A stretch of DNA of 25,307 nt. It comes from CAYVTZ01 sp964454685 (GTDB taxonomy: Bacteria; Bacillota; Clostridia; Christensenellales; Christensenellaceae). Positions 7,014-13,813 of this stretch are shown here, in pieces; within the stretch, counting starts at the first letter, position 1, and every line of letters starts with the position of its first letter. The translations under genes were made by a program, and so were the position numbers. The stretch spans positions 1 through 25,307 of the forward strand of contig CAYVTZ010000041.1 in NCBI GenBank assembly GCA_964454685.1, in the 5' to 3' direction. The notes beneath the pieces were generated by a model. It had not been told where the DNA came from and searched no databases. It saw only the letters and a list, made by a program, of their open reading frames with translations.

Positions 7014-8360
7014 TCACACCTTCCTCAGCGCCATAAACGCCGCCACATTCATAATCACCAAGAATCCCACAATCACCAGCGAAAACCGTTCCGCCGTCAC
7101 GGCGGGTTTTTTGCTTGCCAGCCACCGTTGCAGATTTTGCGCGCCCATGCACAGCATCAGGTATAGCGGCAACATGCCCTGCATGAGGTATCTTCCCTGC
7201 GGCTGAAAATCTGAGGTGTAGGAGTAATATATGCTCAAGGCTGCCACTCCCAGCATCCCCAGCAGCAGGCACACGCCGAATATCTTCATGCCGCGCGACG
7301 CCTGCATAAAGCGACGCACCCGCAGCCCGCACACAAACAGCACCGCCAGCACCGCGCCATATATCAGATAGAAAATCGGCGAAAGGAAAATCTGCATGTT
7401 ACCAAATACGCCGATAAAACTCAGCGCGGTATATTTCAGATATCCCTTATGAGTCAGCATATCGCCAAGGCTTAAACCCATGTTCTGTGGCGTTTGGCGC
7501 ACCGAAGGTCTCCACTCCGGCACGGCGTTGCGCTCTGCGCACAGCGTAGAGGCATTCATCGCAAACAAATCTCCGTCATAGAGCATCACATTGCGAATAA
7601 AATACCAGGCACACGCCAGTCCCGCCAGCACAAGCATCAACGCCACCCCGACAGCCCAGTTACGCCCGCCCAAGCGCCGTTCCCGTACCTGCACTACGCC
7701 CGCAATCACAAAGCAAATGCTACACATCATCAGCATAGGATACGCATAATAATACGAAACCAAACCCGCACCCAGCGCAAGCCCGAACCCGACGCAGACT
7801 CCCGTGGTAAACCCGTCCTGAATGCCGCGCACCAAGCAGTAAACGCACAGCGTCACGCACAGCAATGCGAAAATATCGTTATTGATGTAAGCCGAAAGGA
7901 AGGTATACTGCGGCAGCAACGCGATCATCAGCGCAAACAGCATCCCGAACGCCTTGCCCAGCATGCGCTTACCGATGCGCATCAGTACAAACACGTTGCA
8001 ACAGGAAAGCAACACGCTCAACAGGCGATTGGACAGATAATACCGCAGTTCTCCCAGCCCAAACCAGTCGACTGCCACGCGCTGCAACCCCGCATCCGCC
8101 AGGTATCGCGTCGCAGGCTCAAACGCATAGGAGTTGCCAAACACCGGATTGATGATGACGGGCTCATAGCCCGGCGGGTAAATGCCCGTGCGAAACACAT
8201 AGCCAATCAGGTCTGTTTTCATCAATTCGTCCGGCGCATCATTGAAGGGAATCACAGACATCCAAATAAAATACCACACAAACAGCGCCGCCAGCGTATA
8301 CAGCTCCACCGCGCGCTCACCCGTCCAGATTGACCGTGGGATCGATATTTTTTTCTGCAT
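7014..8360 (-). CDS. Polytopic membrane protein, GT-C-like glycosyltransferase
   Basis: A 448-residue protein, almost entirely hydrophobic, with roughly ten membrane segments. The first extracytoplasmic loop carries NDAPDE (D41, D44, E45), the acidic motif seen in the same place in GT-C enzymes (ArnT/PMT-like, and the related DUF2142 family) that transfer sugars from polyprenyl-phosphate carriers. A role in glycosylating a cell-surface polymer or protein is inferred. I placed the start at the ATG at 8360, preceded by AAAGGAG; the longer in-frame version overlaps the upstream gene and lacks a comparable site. It begins 10 bases after the methyltransferase stop, so the two are co-transcribed. 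Substrate and acceptor cannot be read from the sequence. No clear terminator follows. Confidence 0.8.
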   Translation of the reverse strand: MQKKISIPRSIWTGERAVELYTLAALFVWYFIWMSVIPFNDAPDELMKTDLIGYVFRTGIYPPGYEPVIINPVFGNSYAFEPATRYLADAGLQRVAVDWFGLGELRYYLSNRLLSVLLSCCNVFVLMRIGKRMLGKAFGMLFALMIALLPQYTFLSAYINNDIFALLCVTLCVYCLVRGIQDGFTTGVCVGFGLALGAGLVSYYYAYPMLMMCSICFVIAGVVQVRERRLGGRNWAVGVALMLVLAGLACAWYFIRNVMLYDGDLFAMNASTLCAERNAVPEWRPSVRQTPQNMGLSLGDMLTHKGYLKYTALSFIGVFGNMQIFLSPIFYLIYGAVLAVLFVCGLRVRRFMQASRGMKIFGVCLLLGMLGVAALSIYYSYTSDFQPQGRYLMQGMLPLYLMLCMGAQNLQRWLASKKPAVTAERFSLVIVGFLVIMNVAAFMALRKV

Positions 8361-8370
8361 ATCGGCTCCT

Positions 8371-8985
8371 TTACCCCCGTGAGACGTAACACAGGTATTC
8401 AAACCATTTCACAACACTGCCCCTGCGCAGCATCAGCTCAAATTTTCCACTGCGCTCGATCACGTCCTTGCACACCGGATTCAAATAGATAAAATACACC
8501 GGGCGGGGCTTGCGCTCCATACTCTGCAAAATGCGATCGGTCACTTGCTCAAACACCTGCTGCGGAAACGCGTTAAACACATAGAAGTAATTGTAGTCAT
8601 CATAGCCGTTAAATTTGGTGGCGTCCTCATGGATCACTTGGGAATCCCGCATCCCCAGCGTTGTAAAGTTTTGTCGCGCAATTTCGCACAAATGCGCAGA
8701 AAGTTCCAGCCCGTCCACACGCGCAAAGGGAAATTGGCTCATCCAGTACATCGCTTTGCCCTTCCCGCAGCCGATGTCGAGTATGCAGTCGCGCTCCGTA
8801 ACGGGCAGCTTGGCAAGCACCCGTGCCAGCGCATCGGTGGAAGGCTGATATTGGTTGCCCCGTTCCTCGCTCACGCCGGTCTCGTCATTGCTTTCCCACA
8901 TGGAAAAATCAACGCCCAGCTTATTGTCCAGGCGCATGTCGCGTTTGATCCATGCACGTTTGCCCCATTCGTATAGCTTGCTCAT
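8371..8985 (-). CDS. Class I SAM-dependent methyltransferase
   Basis: A 204-residue soluble protein. The Rossmann motif I reads ILDIGCGKGKA (68-78), followed by an acidic residue in VDGLELS (E94) and a motif near VIHEDATKF (117-125), typical of small-molecule or cell-envelope methyltransferases. The substrate is unknown. The N-terminal 45 residues lie upstream of the core fold and contain no obvious known domain. The start at 8985 is supported by AAGGGGGAG 5-6 bases upstream; a longer version from 9054 would run through the terminator hairpin behind mtnA. It sits directly upstream of a GT-C-like membrane protein, so methylation of a lipid-linked sugar or surface glycan precursor is plausible but not shown. 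Confidence 0.85.
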   Translation of the reverse strand: MSKLYEWGKRAWIKRDMRLDNKLGVDFSMWESNDETGVSEERGNQYQPSTDALARVLAKLPVTERDCILDIGCGKGKAMYWMSQFPFARVDGLELSAHLCEIARQNFTTLGMRDSQVIHEDATKFNGYDDYNYFYVFNAFPQQVFEQVTDRILQSMERKPRPVYFIYLNPVCKDVIERSGKFELMLRRGSVVKWFEYLCYVSRG

Positions 8986-9018
8986 CTCTCTCCCCCTTGT
9001 GAGTCCCTGACTGTGTGC

Positions 9019-9050
9019 AAAAATACCGCCCACATTCACGCAGGCGGCAT
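9019..9050 (-). terminator. Terminator or attenuator between mtnA and the methyltransferase
   Basis: On the minus strand an 8-base-pair stem (9050-9043 with 9030-9023, one G-U pair), a 12-base loop, and then TTTTT. It lies 11 bases after the mtnA stop. No convincing promoter is visible between it and the next start at 8985, so partial read-through is likely. Confidence 0.65.
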
Positions 9051-9060
9051 TCATATTTTG

Positions 9061-10137
9061 TTATTTCTGCGCCTCTTTTTTGGCAAAAATCTCCTTAAGC
9101 GATACATCATACGGCGGATATGCCACGCCGAACTCCGTGATGATACCCGTAATGTCGCACGCATCCGTCACATCAAAGCAAGGATTAAACACCTTCACAC
9201 CCTCCGGCGCCATACGTTTTTCGTACCACATTTCGGTGATCTCCTCGCCCTTGCGCAACTCGATTTCAATATCATCGCCCGTCACACAGCTCATATCGAT
9301 GGTGGAAGTGGGCGCGCACACATAGAAGGGAACGTTATATTTTTTTGCCGCCAGCGCCACATACGAGGTTCCCACCTTGTTTGCGGTGTCACCGTTTGCC
9401 GCAACACGATCACAGCCTACAAATACCGCGTTTACCATGCCTTTTTTCATCACGGTCGGCGCCATATTATCGCAGATGAGCGTGGTGTCCATACCGGAGG
9501 ATTGCAGCTCAAACGCCGTCAGCCGCGCGCCTTGCAGCAGTGGACGCGTTTCATCGCAGAACACTTTGAAGTCGTAACCGCGTTCCAGCCCCAAATACAT
9601 CGGCGCGGTCGCCGTACCGTACTGTACGGTTGCCAGCTTTCCTGCATTACAGTGCGTAAGCAGACCCATGCCCGGCTTCAGCAATGCCAGGCCGTGCTCG
9701 CCGATCGCACGGCACACCCGCACATCCTCTTCGCGGATTTCTTCCGCCTCCTGCCGTAGCAACTCCTTGATCTGTGCAACGCTCTTTTCCCGATTCGAAA
9801 GCACCACCGCCTCCATGCGCTTGAGCGCCCAGGACAGATTCACCGCCGTAGGGCGCGCGGAGTCCAAATAGTCCTTCGCCTTGGAAAAAGCCGCATAGAA
9901 TGTGTCAAAATCCTCGATGTCAATGGCTTTCGCCGCCAGATAAATCCCAATCGCCGCCGCAACTCCGATGGCAGGAGCGCCACGCACCTTCAACTGATAG
10001 ATAGCATCCCAGATGCTTTCCTGCGTGGTCAGCGAAATCACTTCAATGCTGTATGGCAGTTTGGTCTGGTCGATGATGACAAGCGCACTGCGCGCGTCAT
10101 CCAGCGCAACCGTATCGTAGTTCATGATATTGTTCAT
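9061..10137 (-). CDS. mtnA: S-methyl-5-thioribose-1-phosphate isomerase
   Basis: Converts methylthioribose-1-phosphate to methylthioribulose-1-phosphate in salvage of methylthioadenosine, or the analogous 5-deoxyribose-1-phosphate step in shunt pathways. At 358 residues it has the family length. Clear marks are KVRGAPAIGVAAA near the N-terminus, the catalytic cysteine in LLTHCNAGKLA (C163) and the catalytic aspartate in VGCDRVAANGDTANKVGT (D243), which separates it from regulatory eIF2B-like relatives. The ATG at 10137 follows GAGGAGA; an upstream in-frame TTG (10152) would sit on top of that ribosome site, so I rejected it. It starts 71 bases after the protease gene and is probably read from the same transcript. 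No other methionine-salvage gene is in the window. Confidence 0.95.
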   Translation of the reverse strand: MNNIMNYDTVALDDARSALVIIDQTKLPYSIEVISLTTQESIWDAIYQLKVRGAPAIGVAAAIGIYLAAKAIDIEDFDTFYAAFSKAKDYLDSARPTAVNLSWALKRMEAVVLSNREKSVAQIKELLRQEAEEIREEDVRVCRAIGEHGLALLKPGMGLLTHCNAGKLATVQYGTATAPMYLGLERGYDFKVFCDETRPLLQGARLTAFELQSSGMDTTLICDNMAPTVMKKGMVNAVFVGCDRVAANGDTANKVGTSYVALAAKKYNVPFYVCAPTSTIDMSCVTGDDIEIELRKGEEITEMWYEKRMAPEGVKVFNPCFDVTDACDITGIITEFGVAYPPYDVSLKEIFAKKEAQK

Positions 10138-10208
10138 TTGATTTCTCCTCAATATTTAATGATCTATCTTCCGCCCCGTTGCATCACCGCAACCTGCGGA
10201 CAAACACA

Positions 10209-13200
10209 CTATTTGATCAGCAATCGGATGCGCGATTTTTTGCCGCTGCCGTCCATTGCAGACGCCGTGATATATACCGTACCTTTTGAAATCGCCTTCA
10301 CCAAGCCTTTTTGGCTGACCGTTGCAATACGCGGATTGCTGGAAGTCCAGCGGATCGTCCGGTTGCTGGCATCGGCAGGGCTTACCCGCGCCTTTGCGCG
10401 CCCACTTGTACCCACCTTCATCTTCGCCACCACAGGCGCCGTTTGTACCCGCTCTACAGGCCGCATGGACGCCGATACGATAATCTGACATTTGCCCCAT
10501 ACGCCGCTGCCATCCTTGGCATAAGCAGTAAGAATCGCCTTGCCCGGCTTTCTTCCCGTCACAATGCCCTTCGCATCCACAGACGCCACGCGTGTGTTAT
10601 TGCTCTTCCACCGCAACGACCGGTTACCCGCGTCCACCGGCAAGATTTCCGGCAGCAGCGATACTTTGCGACCCTGCATCAATCCAACGCGCGTTGTGAG
10701 ATTGATTTTGCTGACGGGTTTTTTTACCGTCACCACGCATTGCGCCGTCTTTGCGCCGTCCGATGTGGTTGCCGTGATAATTGCACTCCCCGCACTTCGC
10801 GCCCGCACGTTGCCATCCTGATCGACGGTTGCCACATCAGAATTACTGCTGCTCCAAAAAACCGTCCGGTTCGGCGTGTTTGCCGGCTCCACCACTGCGC
10901 GCAGCGATGCGCTGGTTCCCGCATTTAAGCTCAACACGCTTTGGTTGAGCGTTACACCCGTTACCTCCGCTTCAAACGTCACCGCAATCGTTACGTCCGC
11001 CAACAGATTTTGAAACGTATAACGGGGCACCTTGCCCATTTCTTTTCCGTCCACCGTCACCGCGCCAATGCGATATCCATTGTCCGGCGTAATGGTATAG
11101 GTTTGGCTTTGCCCATACGGCAGCGCCGTAGAACCGGATGGCTCAATGCTGCCTCCCGCTCCTGCTGTTGCCACAATCGTTGCGCGACGTGGTTCCCATT
11201 TTGCGTACAACGTCATGCTCTGTGCAACCGCGGTGGCAAAGTTCCATGCGTGCTCACCGCTGCTTTCCATATGCCATCCCGCAAAGGTATATCCCATGCG
11301 AGTCGGGCTGACCGGCTCTGTCAAAACGCCACCCGGGCGAACCCGCACCGCTGATACGTTACTGCCGCCCTGCGCATCAAACGTAATCCGGCATAACGGC
11401 AAAATTTCGATGCTGCGCTGTCCTATTATGCCGCTGCCGTCCCGTGCCGCCGCCTTGACCGTTACACTGCCTGCGCGTATGGCTGTCAGCATTCCGCTTC
11501 GCGTCATGGTTGCGCTTCCTGTACCGTTCTGTACGCTCCACGTGACCGCCTGATTGTCTGCCGTTTGCGGTTGCACCTGTGCGCTGAACGCGACGATATC
11601 CGCCTCATAAATCGCGCCAGTATCCTGCACCGACAACGCTGTTACCAACTGCGGCAACACCGTAATCGTTCCCATTGCCTGCGTCTCATCCGAAAGCGTC
11701 GCCTGCACCTGCACCGTTCCGACACGGATGCCGCGCAGCAGCCCCTCCGCCGTAACGGTTGCGCTGCCCGTACCGCTTGCCACTCGCCAGCCCGTTGCGG
11801 GCACCGTGCCGGAAGCTTTACGCGCTTCCAGCTGCAAGGTTCCGCCTTTTTGCACCTGCAATGCGCCGCCGATACCGGCAACATAAATGTTCGGAATCGC
11901 CACTTGCAAGCTTGCCTGCTTGTCCGGAAAATCCCTCAAATGCGCCCGTACCGTCACCGTACCGCTGCCGGTACCTGTCAACACGCCTTCCGGCGTGATC
12001 GTCGCGCTGCCCGTTTCATTTTGTACGCTCCACACGACCGGAGCGTTTGCCCCCTGCGCCGCCGTATTGGTGCGCATCTGCACTTCTGCTCCGATCATCG
12101 GCGTGACGCTCGGCTGCTGTATTTGCAGCACCATCGCCTGCGCCACGGCAGCATACGCATTCACCTTGCCGTGCCCGTATTTGGGATCGTGTCCCGGATC
12201 GCCAAGGTCTGTCGCTGTGGCATATAAAATCTGCTTAACCTGATCCACGCCAAGCGCCGGATTGACAGACAGCATCAATGCCACCACACCCGACACCAGC
12301 GGAGACGCCATAGACGTACCCGACATCCGCCGATAGCTGCTGCCCTTGTACGTGCTGTCAATCAACACGCCCGGCGCCGCAATATCCTTAAATTGATTAT
12401 ACGAGGAATTAAACGCAACTACGTTGTTTGCGTCAACGGAGGTCACCGCAATGCACGTTTCATAGTCGCTCGGATAGTGAAACGCCGTAACACCTGCGGG
12501 TACGCCGTCATTGCCCGCCGCGCACACCGTCACAATACCCTGCGCCGCCGCTTGATCGATGCGGCTGCACACCATTTCATCTTTCCAATTTTCGTTTTCG
12601 CCGCCAACTTTAAGGCTCCCCAAACTCATATTAACCACACGCACATCTTCGTTTAGCAAACGGTCATACGCCTTGGCAACGTCCACCGAGGATGCGCCGT
12701 AATACGGCTTTCCATTCACATCGGTATAGTTGCGAAAGACGCCATAGCCTACGATTTCCGCATTATAGGAGACGCCCGCTATGCCAATGCCGTTATTTAC
12801 CTGCGCCGCAACAATGCCCGCCACGTGTGTGCCGTGCCCGTTTGTGTCTGTGGTCAACGGCCGGTTTTCCACCACATCCCAGCTGCTGTCATGATCCACC
12901 ACGCCCGCTAGATCGGGATGATCCATTTGTATGCCCGTATCTAGCACGGCAACCCGCACCTTCTTTTCGGTTCGCGCCAGATCCCATGCTTGGTTCGCCA
13001 ATACGCTTTTCAGCGCATATTGCTGGTACGGGTCGTCAACAAAAGTCCCCTGCGTTTCCAGCAGTGGGTAAATATAGTTCGGCTGTGCGTACGCCACTTC
13101 CGGCTGCGCCATAGCCTCGTCTATTGCCTCTTGCACGGTGATCGTGTCAGGAATGCTCACAAGCGCCGCAGGTTCTCCTTGCGTCGGGATGATCTCTTCC

Positions 13201-13727
13201 ACCTCGCCGAATGATAAGACGGCAGATGTGCTGCGCGCACGGCGCAACGAAGCATCTTCGCGGAACACAACAATCAGCTCGCCCGGCACATAAGTACCCG
13301 AGACTTCCGGCACTGTCACAGATTCGGTTACAGGCGTCTCGCTTGGTGTGGGAACTGGCGATGCGCTCGGCTGCGCCGTGGGCTGCACAGTCGGCTGCGT
13401 CGCGGGAGACGCACTTGGCTCCGCGGCCGGCTGCGTACTAGCCTCTGCCGTTGGCTCCGGCTCCATCGTAGGTTCTGCGCTCGGCTCCGGTAGGAAGGTC
13501 GGCTCTGCGGTTGGCTGGGGCAAATCGGTCGGCTCCGCAGTGGGTTGCGCGCTCGCTTCCGCAACGGGTTGTGTTGCATCCGGTTCCTGCGACGCGGCAG
13601 GCTCCTGCGGCGCTTGCTCCGTGTTTTGCGGTAGCACAACATCGCCCTCCTGCGCCAGTGCCAGAGACGGCAGGCAGGTCAGCAGGAACACGACGCTTAG
13701 AACCCATGCCAAACACTTCCGCTTCAT
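10209..13727 (-). CDS. Secreted subtilisin-like (S8) protease with proline-rich stalk, Ig-like and InlB-type repeats
   Basis: An exported protease of 1172 residues. In order (numbered from the 13727 start): signal peptide (1-26); a Pro/Glu/Ala/Thr-rich low-complexity stretch (about 55-140); a fervidolysin-like propeptide beginning TYVPGELIVVFRED (about 145-222); and the catalytic domain (about 240-530) with D263 in VAVLDTG, H298 in NGHGTHVAG, the oxyanion N406 in AAGNDG and S472 in SGTSMASP. The tail has about three Ig-like modules (540-778), an InlB B-repeat ending TLYAKWE (779-845), a divergent InlB-type module (846-922) and three Big_2 domains (925-1172). There is no LPxTG or other anchor at the C-terminus, so attachment, if any, would be through the repeats. 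The start at 13727 is preferred to 13733 because TGAGGG is 7 bases from it but only 1 from the other. Confidence 0.95.
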   Translation of the reverse strand: MKRKCLAWVLSVVFLLTCLPSLALAQEGDVVLPQNTEQAPQEPAASQEPDATQPVAEASAQPTAEPTDLPQPTAEPTFLPEPSAEPTMEPEPTAEASTQPAAEPSASPATQPTVQPTAQPSASPVPTPSETPVTESVTVPEVSGTYVPGELIVVFREDASLRRARSTSAVLSFGEVEEIIPTQGEPAALVSIPDTITVQEAIDEAMAQPEVAYAQPNYIYPLLETQGTFVDDPYQQYALKSVLANQAWDLARTEKKVRVAVLDTGIQMDHPDLAGVVDHDSSWDVVENRPLTTDTNGHGTHVAGIVAAQVNNGIGIAGVSYNAEIVGYGVFRNYTDVNGKPYYGASSVDVAKAYDRLLNEDVRVVNMSLGSLKVGGENENWKDEMVCSRIDQAAAQGIVTVCAAGNDGVPAGVTAFHYPSDYETCIAVTSVDANNVVAFNSSYNQFKDIAAPGVLIDSTYKGSSYRRMSGTSMASPLVSGVVALMLSVNPALGVDQVKQILYATATDLGDPGHDPKYGHGKVNAYAAVAQAMVLQIQQPSVTPMIGAEVQMRTNTAAQGANAPVVWSVQNETGSATITPEGVLTGTGSGTVTVRAHLRDFPDKQASLQVAIPNIYVAGIGGALQVQKGGTLQLEARKASGTVPATGWRVASGTGSATVTAEGLLRGIRVGTVQVQATLSDETQAMGTITVLPQLVTALSVQDTGAIYEADIVAFSAQVQPQTADNQAVTWSVQNGTGSATMTRSGMLTAIRAGSVTVKAAARDGSGIIGQRSIEILPLCRITFDAQGGSNVSAVRVRPGGVLTEPVSPTRMGYTFAGWHMESSGEHAWNFATAVAQSMTLYAKWEPRRATIVATAGAGGSIEPSGSTALPYGQSQTYTITPDNGYRIGAVTVDGKEMGKVPRYTFQNLLADVTIAVTFEAEVTGVTLNQSVLSLNAGTSASLRAVVEPANTPNRTVFWSSSNSDVATVDQDGNVRARSAGSAIITATTSDGAKTAQCVVTVKKPVSKINLTTRVGLMQGRKVSLLPEILPVDAGNRSLRWKSNNTRVASVDAKGIVTGRKPGKAILTAYAKDGSGVWGKCQIIVSASMRPVERVQTAPVVAKMKVGTSGRAKARVSPADASNRTIRWTSSNPRIATVSQKGLVKAISKGTVYITASAMDGSGKKSRIRLLIK
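13330..13570 (-). repeat. Low-complexity Pro/Glu/Thr/Ala-coding repeats in the protease gene
   Basis: Degenerate in-frame units such as QPTAEP, EPSAEP and QPSASP recur between the signal peptide and the propeptide. They encode an extended spacer. The imperfect DNA repeats may vary in number between strains by slippage. Confidence 0.7.
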
Positions 13728-13765
13728 GTACATTCCCTCAGCCCGAGATACAAATATTTCTTAAT

Positions 13766-13774
13766 ATTATAGCA
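13766..13774 (-). promoter_or_regulatory. Extended -10 promoter of the protease gene
   Basis: On the minus strand TGC followed by a perfect TATAAT, about 38 bases upstream of the protease start. The -35 region is weak (AGGGCA at 17-base spacing), which is acceptable for an extended -10 promoter. It separates the protease from the membrane-protein pair upstream. Confidence 0.6.
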
Positions 13775-13813
13775 TTTTTTTGGGGCAATGCCCTGTTTGT
13801 TTACAAAAACGAT

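Noticed and set aside
13330..13570. Repeated short units resembling an array
   Set aside because: They are in-frame codon-level repeats coding for Pro/Glu/Thr/Ala, without constant spacers, so not a CRISPR array or mobile repeat.
3405..13727. I42-like inhibitor as the partner of the S8 protease
   Set aside because: Chagasin-type inhibitors act on papain-like cysteine proteases, not subtilases, and the genes are about 6.4 kb apart in separate units.
13776..13796. GGGC/GCCC hairpin as a terminator for the 870-residue membrane gene
   Set aside because: On the minus strand the hairpin is followed by A residues, not T. The T-rich side belongs to the plus strand, where no gene ends.
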